A DNA stretch of 64,000 bases from Karalla daura (GCA_029224185.1 CM055198.1:2351712-2415711); one strand, 5' to 3'; shown: positions 49,301-61,730, counted from the first letter of the stretch. Made by a program: numbers and translations. Notes: generated by a model not told the origin, from the letters alone.

Positions 49301-52300
49301 ATCCACATTGATGCGGTTGCTCTTGTGGTCAGTGGTGGTAAAGAGGAAAATGAGCTACATTTGTACTGCTCTCTTTCCTACCCTCACCTATGGTCATAAA
49401 CAGTAAGTAATGACCAAACGGATCATACCGCGAGTACTAATAGCTGACATGCGTTTTCTCTGCAAGCTGACTGGACCCCTTCGAGACAGGGTGAGGAGTT
49501 CAGACATCTACGAGAGGCTCAAGGTAGAGCCTCTACTCCTCTGCATTGATCCAGAGACAAAGAGAGAAAATATCTCTCTGCTTGCCTGGGAATGCTTTGC
49601 GATGCCCCCAGAGGAGTTGGTGGAAGTCGCTAGGGAGAAGGGTGTCTCAGCTTAGTGTGTATCGGTGTGTGACTTCTTGTCCTGTTCTGACTCAACGCAG
49701 TTCTGCTGTCATCCAGCAAAATAGAATGACACTCAGCAGTGCTATAATGGATATGGAGTCAATTGAAACTGTTACATTGACTAAAGGCTGCATAGCATAT
49801 CAGCTCCACTGCAGGCCACTGCTGCTTTTTTTCAGTCTATCAGATCCAGGGAAAATTCATGGGCACCAAAAGCATAGAGACAATAAATACCTATTAAGAG
49901 ACGGTAATAAAAAACTGCACGAATAAAACACATTCATTCTCATGCTGCGTCAGTTGAGCTTGCCTGCTGCCTCTGCAACTTTCATGCTTCATTAAAATTT
50001 TCAGAACAGGTTTGATTTTCTGGGTTTGGGTGTGGCCGTCAGTAGCGGCAGCAGGTATTGGTGGGGGAGAAGACAAAGGAGGAGCCAGGGACAGCACAAG
50101 CCACACACTCCAGACCACGGACTGAGGCAGTGGACCATATTTTGACCATCTGACCATCATTCTCAGGAATGTCAGCTCGGAGCTCAGAGATGAGCTGCTC
50201 GCAGCAGCTTGGAACATAACTAGTCTATTTCTCCCTTTCCGAAATTTGGACGGACTCAGACGGACTCAGTGTGAACGGTCTCTTTATTATGTTTTTGTTA
50301 ACTTTCAGACTTGTCTATGGTCTGTGTTAGTCAGAATGGCTGGGGAACAACACTTCCATTGCCAAGGTGTGCATGCAGCTTTTTGGAAGACTTCAGACGT
50401 AAAAGGGTCTAAAGAGCGAGAAACAAAAGTCAGTCAGAAACTGAACTGACTGCAAATGTCAGGTATTCTGTCTGTCTGAGAGGAATATGTAGACAGCATG
50501 GAGGTGAAACTCACAAGTAATGTGAGACATAAAGTTAAATACAGTAATTTTAGGTGATGATATTACATTACTATTAATTAAATCAGATATTCAAAGCATT
50601 GTTAAAAAATCTTATTTGAAGCTTCAGATAAATCATAAATGATATTAGGTACAGCCCTCATAAAAAGGTAAGGAAATACACCATCCTGCCACTCCAAACC
50701 TAACCCACTAATATGTTATGTTTGGTTTTAACAAGATCCAGATCCTTGGAATGAATGAATAACACTTCTGAATGCTGGGTAATAAAGAGAGACCCACCTG
50801 ATGAAGCTTTTGAAAGCAGCTGACTGAGGGTTAATGCAGAGTGGCACTCGACTCCCCTTTTGCTGCTCCAAAATGAACTGATGGATGATCTCTGTGAGGG
50901 AGAGTCAGACACTAGCAAAGGAGGTTTCATAAACAAACTGGGACTGAGTTACACAATGATGGTCTCTGTCCCGCATAGATGGACAAAACATGGAAACAAG
51001 CAAGCAAATGAAAGTTGTGCTTACTTTAGTTTTTATAAATTGCAAAATGTCATGGTTGCAGGTATGTAGTAAATTTTGCCTGAACCATACTTTTTGTGTA
51101 TGGCTGCAATGAGTGAAAACGTGACCTCTTGGCTGGCAGCACGACAGCTCCTCAGACAAGCTTACCTTTGACCTGTCTCACAGAGCTCAGGTTCTTCTCA
51201 AACCCATCATCGAATTTGGGATTGGTGACGGGTTCAAAATCACTGGTATAAACACGGCCAGAGGATGTGGTGTAGCAGCATTCACACATGCATGTGTGGT
51301 AGCGCAGTCGACCCTCGTCCAAGTAAGGGTGAGCCAGGGCGTCCTTTGCTGAAATCCTCTTGGACTGGAGAACAAATCAACAGGTTGAACGCAATCAGCA
51401 AGATCCGACAGCTGTCCAGGTTGATGTCTATGTTGTGTACCGACACAACTTTTGCACTGTATTTTACACTTTTACCCGTACGATTTGTATTCGTTATCAA
51501 AAACATAACAAAACAAAACCTTGATATAAAAGAATGACTCACTGGGTCGAACACGAGCATCCTGCAGAGGAGGTGGACAGCTTCATGGGTTGCTTGGCTG
51601 GACAGTGTGTAGAGGACAGGAAGGGATGGCTGCAGACAAGGCAAACAGCAGTGCTTAATGGGAAACACTGAACAAAAAGGTAAGTATTTCAGACTTCACA
51701 CATGTAAACATTTTTAAGTAACAATGTATTTCCGCTGATATTAGTAGTTTTATCATTTATCACTATGGCAAAAAGGAACCAGGGATACCTGCTTCTGGTG
51801 TGCCATTGACACTGGCTGGAGTGGCTACAGTTGCCAGGGTGGCACGTTAAGTATTGTGCATGATTAATAAAGCAGAAGCAGAAATAAAATAAAGAAATCT
51901 AACAGTGCTGTTTAAACAGTCAAAGCAAAAAAATGTGTGTTGCATCATCCCATATTCAAGAAAGACAGAAGGCACAGACACAGTTCCTACCTGTTTGTGA
52001 GGTCCTCTGAGAATGTGCGCACGAGCACCTTCACATGCTGTCCTCATGGCCTCCATAGATGGAGTCCCCAACAGGTCGGTGATTAAATCCAACTACGGAA
52101 AAGACACAAATGTCACCAACAAAGAAAAAGAGTCACAGTCTGACTCTTCACCAGGATTTCCAGCAAGCAAAGGTAATGCTACAAGACGTCACCTAAGACG
52201 ACAGAACCATTTTCAGTCCAAACCAGGTCACAAACTGCTGGATCTCTGTCTAAACACCACCAGTTTCCAGTGTAGTGAAGCATTTTTCATATAAAAGCAC

Positions 52301-55300
52301 TACAGGTTTTCTCTTAGCTCTCATGTGGCCAACCTTCACAGTCTGCGGGGAGATGAGGACAAAGAAATATATTTATCTAAATGTTATATTACGCTAACAC
52401 TTTCAAAATGCACACTGCACAAATTCAATATTACAAATGTTTCGGTTTTGAGCTAATAATATGTCAGTGTTTATACTATAGCTGCCCTTCACTTTCATAG
52501 CCTAATCATAGCATTCACATACCAATAGCAGCCACTACTTTCCCCGCCGCTATTGCAGCAAACCTATACATGTCTTCTACCTGCATATCTCTCCATTCAA
52601 TACATTTAGACATAAACGCAACTGCAGCTACCTTGCACTTGGATCAACTGCAGTAATAATTTGCCAAATTCATGGATATAGGATTTAGCTACCTCTCTGC
52701 ATGTGTTTTTTGCTGTACACAGGAATTAGAAATTCCTTTAGAAAGTTAGAAGTTTAGAAAGTTTCACTCCATCCACCCACCCATCTAATTTCTACTTTAC
52801 AAATGACTGCTTTTGTATGGAGGACTGGAAATGCCAAATTGAAATAAATAAATACACCATTAAATAAATACAAAATTAAATAATAAATGAATTATAATGA
52901 ATGAATATTGAACCCACCCCCACCGCCCAAAAAAAGTTAATTTTCAACTTGTTAATGTGTTAAATATTGTGATGAGAGTACTGGAAAATCCATGGTTAAT
53001 ATATTGTATATCTTTTTAATTTAAATGTACACATTGCATACCATGCAAATACGCAGTTCATCTTAGGAAAGTAGGAGTTACCTGCTGAATGGGACTTTGG
53101 GCTTGGAAAAGGATGCGTCGCCCCAGGAGCTCAGCGAAGATGCATCCTACTGACCAGATATCGATGGAGTTGGAGTAGTGGCGGCTCCCCATGAGGATCT
53201 CAGGAGCTCGGTAGTACTGGGTCACCACTTCCTGAGTCATGTGCCGAGCCTCGTCTGACTCCTCCACTCGGGCCAGACCAAAATCACAGATCTGAAAGTT
53301 CAGTCATCCATATGTTCAAACGTCTCCCCCTTCCAAGCTGCCATTGAAGGTTTCTCCTGAATATCTTCAATACTTACATTTATAAGCCTTATAACTTAAC
53401 TATTCAGATTTATTTACATTACATTCACTCATTTGGCAGATGCTTCTATCCAAAGCAACTTAGAATTGAGGGACAGCATTAGTGCTTACAGTGCAACCAG
53501 GCCATAGCTGGGGTATTTAAACAACTTCTCTCGATCAAAGGTTGGTTTGACAAAGGACTTCCAGCAGATCAAACAAATCTACAGTACCATATTTCTCCCC
53601 AAATACGTTTGACTCACTTAATAGTGCAATATCTAAAATGCACTTTGACCGGAGAAAACTATTGTATGATGGCCAATATTGTACCTGCACTGCTGCTGGC
53701 CTATAAACTCCCATCACAGCTGCAGGTTGACCCTCAAAAACTAAATCCTGTATCGCAAGATACCTTTGCAGTACTTCAGTTCTTCAACTCTCTTCCAGCC
53801 CACCAACCCTAAGCCTGATGCTCCACCTTGGACACTTGGACCATCAACATGGGCGCTTGCGAGAGTCTGCTACATCTTCACTCGCCAATTCCCATTTTCA
53901 CTACCCATCTCATCTTGGGTGAGAGACATGCAAAGTGCCAGCCACCCCCCTCCAAACACCCAGTGGGCACTTCCGGAGAAAAAGTCACAACTTCACAGAC
54001 CTTAATAAAGTCTGAAAAAGTGCTGGCAGATTTGGTCTTTTTCTTATGTTCTTTTCACAGGAAAAAGCAGAACTTGTAGTCTGTTCCACTCACCTTGAGC
54101 ACACAATTACTGTTTACCAAGAGGTTGCCAGGCTTGATGTCTCGGTGGAGAATGCCAGCAGAGTGAAGGTATTTGAGCCCTGGTGGTGGTGAGGAATGAG
54201 GAGAAAGAGACAACAAGCCAGATCTACATTATTCAGTCAACCAATATTACAATGCAGTCTGTAAATCTGACTTTTTGAACCTATTGCAGTCTGTTGCAGT
54301 CTTAAGTGTGGTCTGATCAATGTGTCCAACGTTATCAGTAGATAAAGGTTGCTAATGCTTAGATGGTAGAATAAAATGAAAATTTGATTTTGATTTGATT
54401 TGATGCACATTTGCTGTCAGCTGTCTGTGAGGGAAGGTATGGAGTTTTGACCATTGAATGAGGAAGGCAGAGCCTTCATCTGTATGGAGCATCAATGTCT
54501 TGTGAAGACCCTGGTTGCTGGATACAGTGTCTCATTGGCTGTGGAAACCGATCTTGTGGAGTATTCACTTAAGACACTGGATTAACACAAGTAAAGGTAA
54601 GCAATTAGTAAGACTGTGCTTCCTATGTTTGGAGCAAAGACTTGTCAAAACTGATGATTATGGAAGATTTCACTTTGGTTTGGGATAATTTTTTACTTTT
54701 TGACTGTTCGGCTTTCTTTGAATTAATTCATTGTACTCTGGGGGGTGATTCATTGTGTGTAGTATAGCGTTGTCTCTGAAACCTGCTCAGAGCAGCCACA
54801 ATCTCAGTTCATTCATTCTAATTGGATTCACTTTCATCTAATTTAACACAATGCCAGATCCACAGTGATACTTATTGCGTTTCTTTCTTTAAAGACATTT
54901 TCGGTTTAAGCCTTGGGTAAGCCCTGGTTTCAGCAACAGCAAATTAGATTTGCCCATGACTATAGTGAAAAAAGGGGAAATTGTTACAGTTTCATGTTTC
55001 ATATGTTTAATGGTCTACATAATGAATGTAGACCATTGTAATATTGGCATCAAAAATTCTATAATTTACACTTGACACTTTTAATTTTAAATCTCATATT
55101 CGTCCCATATTCCACCTGGTGTATTATGGCAGCAGCAAGCCAGCTGAATTGGTGCAATATCACAGGATCCCATGATAAACAAACCGTAGGAAAGAAAATA
55201 AACAATGGTTCACTTTGCCTCTCAGATGTGGGAGAGTGCTTTATCTTGTGGTTTTCCACTTCAACAATGAGTCTCTCTGGCCCTTCTGACATGGTGCCAG

Positions 55301-57357
55301 TAATGACGAATAGGGCTGTGATATATGATCTGCGTATTGTGTTTTATTTTGAAAGTTGACAGATGCTATCTGTCGCGGTAAATGCGGTAAATGACAATGG
55401 CTTCCCCATTCTGTTTTTTTTTTTTTTGGCTTCCCCATTTCTGGAAAGTCTTGTGCATCTTGGAGTGATACTCGCGAGAAGATCCCTGAGGAGGGAGTCT
55501 TCAGACAGCCTGAACCCCTCAGCCTTCCCTGATGATTACTTATTGGAGTAGTACAGGTTCTGTTTGGAGGGAGTCGTCTATCTCTGTAATCATTAAAAAT
55601 GTTTGAACTAAAACTGTGTACTTGTACTAATAAGATGATGAAATGTGCTTTCTTACCACTAGTTGGATCATGTTTTTTATATGATCAAATACAAGTGTGT
55701 AGTGTCCAAAAAATATTCTTACACTGTACTCTCTCTGTCTCTCACTCACTCACTGTCTCCCACACACATGCTGAGAATAAATCACAGCAGAAAATGTATT
55801 CTGGAGAATACACAAGTGTAATTATAGTATGATATATTCATTCTCCAGTGGTGAGGCTGTATTATTATATGGCTGTTAAACGCATTCACCCAGTCAGTGT
55901 TGTTTTTCCAGCAGTCCTTCCTGCATTTGGCAGCAGCCACTGGATTGCTTTTCGCCTGGATTAAATATTTTAATTCCTCATATTTTTCCAGAATGATTGT
56001 TTGTTCTTCATTCATAAAATACTACGTTTCCGACTGGATATATGCATTAAATGCCACTGCTTTCATGGGCATCTGCACGCAGCTACATGGAGAAAGCCTG
56101 GGTTAACTGATAACCTGCTTCATGATACTGTTTAGCCAGATTGCCGGTTAATGAGTTTAGCGAAGCCAGATAACTTAAAGAAATCCTGGACATGTTTAAT
56201 CTGCTTTATGATACAGGCCTCTGGACATCATTGTACTAACAAGTGACAACTGTTAATGTCCTTCCAACTACTCTTAAACCTTAGACAGAGCAGCACTGTG
56301 AACAATATTTCTTACTGTCAAAAATACTTTCACAAGTGTAATGCTTAACCTTTAATAGCATGTTTTTAAATATATGTTGAAATGTATGAATTTCTGTATA
56401 ATAAAATAATAACAATAACAACTAGAAAAGTACCCACCTCGTAAAATCTGATAAAGAAAGACTTTGGCATGGTCTGAGCTCAGAGGCTGTGGAGATACAA
56501 TGATCTTATGGAGATCACTCTGCATCAGTTCGGTCACGACATAGCTGATCAATAGGAAATTACACAAATTAAGGGAAAAAACAAAACACATGAAAGACCA
56601 CGGACTATGACCCACTATGACCCACTGACAGACAAAGTTGTACAAAAGTCTGTATGTGTGGGTGTGGGTGTATACATATTCATTGGCCTTGTGAGCAACA
56701 GTTTTTGAGCATTTCTTCACTCAGGGCTCAGGCAAGGAATGGGCAACTCAGGTAGAACACAGACCATGTGCTGCCCATTGGAAACAACAGTAAAGGCATG
56801 TTGCTGAAAATGTTAATGCTGAAAATCACGTTTGCTGTGATTCACTCCTTTGAGTGCATCTACGGTGGCCTATGGCCTCAAAGACTTGCATTGACCTCCT
56901 TTTCTGCTGTACTTCATGATCCAGTACACAAAAACATTGAAATTACAGGATCAATGAATCCATCTTTGACGTAAGGATACATTTCTTCAAAGTAATCGAT
57001 GTGTGGTGGTTGTAGTATGTCCAAAGCAGAAAGAACCTGACAAGAGAGGTAGAGCCAAACATTCAATATACACATAATGTCACAGAGCAAACAAATGGAA
57101 ACAGTATTTCACAAATCCTCTCATCTTCATCACATCCAAACGTCCTACGATCTGGTGAGCAGTGGTTATAGATATGATTCTATCTATTGACTTCTACCAA
57201 CAGTTTTTTGTTCTGCTGTGCACTTACATTTTCATGCTTGAAGAAACACAGCATCTTGAGCTCCCTAAACACCCTCTTGCAAGAAACAAGGTTTTGGAAG
57301 ACATTGGGCATCTTTTTGAGGGCAACTCGTTTTCCATCCCTGGGGTCTGTCACTGAC
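46309..57357 (-). CDS. nlk: Nemo-like kinase (serine/threonine MAPK-like), 5' end outside the window
   Basis: Ten exons on the minus strand: 57357-57228, 57036-56981, 56544-56438, 54179-54094, 53291-53082, 52092-51991, 51629-51543, 51364-51166, 50891-50798 and 46363-46309. All are in phase and encode the last 374 residues. NLK is a proline-directed kinase acting in Wnt, TGF-beta and Notch signalling in nucleus and cytoplasm. Visible landmarks are the ATP-binding Lys in VALKKMP, the catalytic loop HRDIKPGN, the Mg-binding DFG, the activation segment MTQEVVTQYYRAPE with the TQE that replaces the MAPK TxY, the SVGCIFAEL helix F region and the NLK C-terminus QPSEMPPSPLVWE. The exon that would carry the N-terminal tail and glycine-rich loop lies more than 6.6 kb upstream, off the right edge. 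The protein is nearly identical to mammalian NLK, with small changes (e.g. ESDEARHM). Fish may have two nlk paralogues; I cannot tell which this is. Confidence 0.97.
47286..47640. repeat. Dispersed repeat, copy A (pair with 49040-49265)
   Basis: Shares GGGCATTCAGG, TTTCCACCCTATGAGG, AATAAACATCATACTRTGG and GAGATTTTGATATCRT blocks in order with the second copy. An A/AAG-rich insert lies at about 47397-47430. Confidence 0.7.
48465..48560 (-). mobile_element. hAT-like terminus
   Basis: On the minus strand: GGTTGGCAACTTGTGATTC, AGGAGCCACATGTAGCTC and GAGGCTCTTTAG, the series seen at the end of a common fish hAT repeat. Confidence 0.5.
49040..49265. repeat. Dispersed repeat, copy B
   Basis: Direct copy of 47286-47640, shorter and with a C-rich interruption near 49140. 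Same orientation. Confidence 0.7.
49400..49660 (+). mobile_element. LINE ORF2 C-terminal fragment
   Basis: The plus frame 49410-49655 reads PLRDRVRSSDIYERLKVEP then LLAWECFAMPPEELVEVARE, matching the 6.6-kb LINE C-terminus but with the central Gly-His/Arg-Met part deleted. Opposite orientation to nlk. Confidence 0.7.
53405..53515. repeat. Common fish SINE/LINE-derived module
   Basis: TTACATTACATTCACTCATT, GGCAGATGCTTCTATCC and AAAGCAACTTAGAATTGAG form a motif very common in teleost repeats. It lies in the nlk intron between the exons at 54094 and 53291. Confidence 0.6.
54180..56437. other. nlk intron (2.26 kb)
   Basis: Mostly AT-rich and unassigned. A simple ATTTGATTTTGATT tract lies near 54382-54404. 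A repeat unit at 55808-56005 is shared with 57660-57860. The stretch 56040-56230 looks like the flank of a DNA element but I cannot name it. Confidence 0.5.
55808..56005. repeat. Intronic repeat, copy 1
   Basis: About 200 bp, starting ACACAAGTGTAATTATAGTATG and ending TATTTTTCCAGAATGATTG, nearly the same as 57660-57860 and in the same orientation. The copies sit in two different nlk introns. Confidence 0.85.
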
Positions 57358-57659
57358 CTGGGTGAAGAGGATACACACAATATTACACAGTGTCAGGGAC
57401 ACTTAAAACTTTCATTGATCATAATAGGTATAACAGCCTTTTCATTTTTGGAATTCCAGCAATGAATCTGACTGTTTTCAACAAGCAGGTATATATATTT
57501 CTATATATATTAGAATGATTCTTTTCAACACTGTTGCCAAACAAATAAACACGTTTGCATTTTGGAGCCATTCAGGTATGCCAGCAAGCTTGTTTGATGT
57601 TGTATCTTAATGTAGGATATGAACACTTTTTTTTTTAATTGAAAGATTCACTGCAAAAA

Positions 57660-57860
57660 ATTACACAAGTGTAATCATAGTATGATATATTTGTTCTCCA
57701 GTTGTGAGGTTGTGTTATTATATGACTGTTGAACGCATTCACCGAGTCAGTCAGTGTTTTTCCAGCAGTCCATCCTGCATTTGCCAGCAGCCACTGTATT
57801 GCTTTTTGCCTGGATTAAATATTTAAATTCCACATATTTTTCCAGAATGATTGTTGCTGC
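57660..57860. repeat. Intronic repeat, copy 2
   Basis: Second copy of the unit at 55808-56005. Its right end at about 57860 is followed directly by LINE sequence, which marks the element boundary. Confidence 0.85.
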
Positions 57861-57882
57861 AAAAAAACGTCGTTTGCAGCCA

Positions 57883-58140
57883 GCCGGGATGAGAATCAGC
57901 ACCTCCAAGTCTGAGGCCGGAAAAAGGTGGCTTGCCCCCTTCAGGTCGGTGGAGAGTCCCTGCCTTAGGTGGAGGTTTCTATAGTTTCTAAGTATCTCGG
58001 GGTCTTGTTCACGAGTGAGGGAAGGATGGAGGGAAGGATGGAGCACGAGATTGACAGGCAGATCAGTGCAGCGGCTGCAGTAGGGCGACCGCTGTATCGG
58101 TCTGTCGTGGTGAAGAAAGAGCTGAGCATGTGATAGCTGA
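57883..58140 (+). mobile_element. LINE ORF2 fragment (reverse transcriptase C-terminal side)
   Basis: Reads GMRISTSKSEA, then YLGVLFTSEGRM and EIDRQISAAAAV, a stretch typical for the part upstream of the 6.6-kb LINE C-terminus. It has frameshifts and a tandem GGAAGGATGGAG duplication near 58020. Confidence 0.75.
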
Positions 58141-58257
58141 ATAGCACATGGAGAGAGAAGTCACATTTCCTGTGTATTCCCATCATCTTTATCATCATTT
58201 TATTTCAGATTTCACATACATACAGCTGTCCACGGGAGCCACAACCCGATCCCCGTT

Positions 58258-58550
58258 ACATATGTAAGCTGGTGATGGTGATGCAGTGATAGGTATTGGG
58301 GGGCGAGGCGGAGCAGTGGGATCTCCAAGCTCCAAGTGAGCTGATGAGGCAGCAGGAAGGTCACCTCAAACAGCAGCTCTCACTGTACATGGGAGCCCAT
58401 CACCACAGAGGGCTTACGACGCTCCACCCGGACTACAACGGGTCGTTTGCCCCAAGGCTATCAAGTGTGATGGGAGAATGTGAGGACACATTTGATGTAG
58501 GGGGGTGGATGTAAGCTGGTGATCGTGATGCAGTGATAGGTACAGTATTA
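58258..58550. repeat. Short direct repeat pair 248 bp apart
   Basis: TGTAAGCTGGTGAT followed by GTGATGCAGTGATAGGTA occurs at about 58263-58295 and again at 58511-58543. This could be the ends of a short element or a partial tandem duplication. Confidence 0.75.
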
Positions 58551-58881
58551 GGGCGCGGGGTCCAGCCTCAACCTGCTGCGAACCGGTCTGAGATCAGATA
58601 ATGAACTGACGTACCTGTGGTGCATTGGGGGGATAATGAGAAGGGATTTTTACGGGCTGCGAGGAGTCAGAGCTGGTGCTGCTGAGCTCTGAGCCATAGG
58701 CTGCTGTGCCAGGACGTGGGTGACAGTTTCTTGTGCTGTCATGAATTGGCGGAGTAAGTGCCACACGGCGTCTATTGGGAGCTGCGCATCTGGGATAATG
58801 ATGAGCATTTACTATTGATGGGCCCCACATCCGGCAGTCGTGGTAAGGAGGCCGGCAGTGGTTGTCTCTCCTCCTAGTTTT

Positions 58882-58884
<3 letters not shown>

Positions 58885-58922
<38 letters not shown>
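58885..58922. repeat. (TG)n microsatellite
   Basis: About 19 perfect TG units in nlk intron 1. Confidence 0.97.
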
Positions 58923-58925
<3 letters not shown>

Positions 58926-59986
58926 CCTTGAAAACATACGGGGGAGCGTGCTACTTCTCCCCTGAGGTATATTTGTGTGAGTGGGTGTGTGAATGAATGG
59001 GAATGGGCGATTAAACTCCTCTGTCTGATAGTATGTTGCGCTGCTGTGGCCTGTGGTTGGATGGCCACATGGCTATGGCCGCTTTTATATCGGAATGAGA
59101 TAAAAATGAAATTTCTTATACTGTATAATTGGAACCATTGGTTATAACTTCTGCTGTGCAGCGAGCTAACCATTATTTAATACAAAGGGAAAAAAACTTA
59201 AAATAACAAACAGCAACAACTAATAGGCTGATGATATTCTGGTGTATCAGAATCTTCCTACCCACTAACAGGTCCAAGCTTCCTAAGGAAGTAAGGAGTT
59301 GTCCTAAGGAAGCCCACAAGGAGTGAGGAGTGCACAGGCCTCACTCAGCCCGAACCAGACACACCTGGTTCCCTATACAGGCAAGTCTATAAGTACTGCC
59401 CTTAACAAGTTGGACCTCCCCCGTCCCACTCAGTTCCACCTGCCACATTAACATGATCTTTTTAATCTTAAGGTTGAAATTGTTGTTTAATATCTTTACT
59501 ATGCTGACCCAGAGACACCCCCTGCAGTTTGTCTATGACAGTCAGAGGGAGAAGGTGCCTCCAGACCTCTTTTAGGCAAATTTGAAAAAGAGACCCAAGC
59601 AGAACTACCTCAAAAGCTTGGTGGAAGTTTAAAATGATGTCAACAGCGTAGTAACTTGTTCGTAAATTAACCTTTCAGTCAAGCATTTTGTTGTGCATTT
59701 ACATCAGAACCATACTCAACTGCATGACCAACTGTTAGTAAATCCTCTTACTTTCTGTGACAGGTTCCTGCTTTCATACTGTCCAAACCAAAGGTGAGGA
59801 TTTGCCACTCCACAAAGAGTGCCACCACTTAATTAATCTCATTGGTAGGGCATCCTTGCTAAGAGTGCCAAAAGGAGATCACCCAAAAAAGGTTTCATTT
59901 ATTGTATAAATGGTCAAGAACCAGTAGACCTCTCTCTCCCTGATGTAATATGATTTCTTAATACATTTGATTTTTTTTTCTCATAG

Positions 59987-60620
59987 ACATAGCATGTTGA
60001 CCAATCAGTTGACAACAAAGGACTGCTGGCTTGTTCTAGAGGCTGCCAAGAGGGCCTTCTTGGCAATTGTAGATGACTGTGGTTCTGACACTCTGGAGCC
60101 TGATCAGTACCTCCTTAGGGTGTACTATCTTGAAGCAACCGAGGGCCTGGGTGATTCTGAAAGGAGAAATGTGGCCGACTACCTGACCCACACCAGACCT
60201 TTGTATATAGCTATTTATCTACTTATTTCAGTTTGTTTCCTTATTGATTCTTTCACTTGCACATGTTGCTTATTTACTTAAATTGGTGTCTAACATTTAA
60301 TTCTTGCTCAGTATTTTGAACAGTTTGCTCCTTTATTCTATTTGTTGTTGTCACTTAATATGTCATACTATGTTGAAAACATTTGCACAATCTGCATTTG
60401 CATGCAACATTTTATTTGGCCAACTACTCTGCACATTTAGTTGATTGGTGTTTCAATTTAACCTTTTATTAGTATTTCATAGTATTTTATTATTTTATTA
60501 TTAGTATTTTTTTCGTATTTTATAGTTCTTAGTTCTTCTTCTTTTGCCTTTTTGCTGTTATGCCTATGTTTAAGTTTTGTGTTATATTTTGTGTGTTTAA
60601 ATAAACATTTCTCTTGTTTT
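59987..60620 (+). other. Possible 3'-terminal exon of an unknown transcript
   Basis: A strong acceptor (T run then CTCATAG, ending 59986) leads into an open frame from ATG 59994 to a stop ending at 60281. The part up to about 60200 has a normal protein look (WLVLEAAKRAFLAIVDDCG and YLLRVYYLEATEGL). It is followed by an AT-rich tail and AATAAA at 60600-60605. I do not recognise the protein. It may be the end of a transposon-derived gene or a processed insertion. It lies antisense to nlk, in intron 1. Confidence 0.35.
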
Positions 60621-61564
60621 GAACCTTAGTTTTATTTGAAAGTGATTCATTCCCATCGCAAGCCACTTTACTTTCTATTTAAAACCGATTCAAACGATTC
60701 AGTTGCGTCCCAGCTTAGCAATACTGACTCACTGCAAGCGCTGTATCCATCTTGTGGTCAAAGTGGGTAATACAGCCCACTGTGTCCATCCTGTAGTCAG
60801 AGCAGGCAATGCAGAAGGGAATACAGCCTTGATTTATTTAATGATTAAAACAAAAAGATGCAAGAAATTTGTATATATTGTACATTTAAATGCTGTTCAG
60901 TGTCTTTATTTTCTGTTTTTCAGATGTGTTGCACATATGGTATTACAAGCCTAGAGTCGGGGCTAAAATATGAAAAAAATCAAAGGAACATCTGGCAAGA
61001 CGATTAGGTGGTAGCTGTACATTGGTGTGTGTATAAGCCATTATGATGATTTTGGTGAGTCTTTAGGAAGATTTTTATTTTCCGAAAATGAAAAAAAACA
61101 ACTATTTTCTGTAATGCAGAGGGGTGTGTTCAACCCAGCTTGATGGCTTTTATGGGTTATTCTGGTCACTGGGAAAACCTGCAGCGCTAGGGAAGTTTCT
61201 GAAAATTAGCACTGCAGAGGGGTGTTAGTATCAAGCTTGACGATACCTGACAGGTTTCAAGGTTTTTTTTTAATATTTTTTTTTTGCCTTTCTCAAATTT
61301 TCAGTGGAGCGGTCAGTTTTCTGGATCAGGTCATAGATCTAGGGAATCAGTCAGTTCAGTTCTATAAAACAGTCTACATGTGATGCATATCTGGAAATGA
61401 GTGAATAAGTGTCTTTTTTTTTATGAACCTCCTGACCTGTAAGTAACAGAGGCGATCTTTTTTTCGGTAAGTTGTAGGCTTGGGATAGTTGACAGAAATA
61501 TGCAAATGTATGTTCTACGTATAAGTCATAAATCATTATTTTAATCCTTTAACCAATGGGGGTA

Positions 61565-61730
61565 ACACTTCCAAATAAGGGGCTACAATAAACAGTAAAA
61601 TAGCTAGTACGTAAGACTTAAGTAAGGGTTGTTAACTGCCACATGTTAATGGTTTTCCCACTATTATTTGAGTATTAATTGTTTAATAACTATATGGTGT
61701 TATTAAAACAAATGGCAGAGAGTCTATTAC
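61565..61730. mobile_element. Possible MITE
   Basis: GGTAACACTTCCAAATAAGG and GGCTACAATAAAC resemble the terminal part of a common fish MITE (GTAACACTTTA...AATAAGG type). The other end was not identified with confidence. Confidence 0.35.

Larger units (their letters stand above)
46364..50797. other. nlk last intron (4.4 kb), repeat-filled
   Basis: Separates the last coding exon (18 codons) from the preceding one. Holds two copies of a dispersed repeat (47286-47640 and 49040-49265), a second repeat pair (47164-47250 and 50281-50365), a hAT-like fragment and a LINE fragment. The open frame at 48454-48714 runs through the hAT-like part and is not a gene. Confidence 0.7.
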
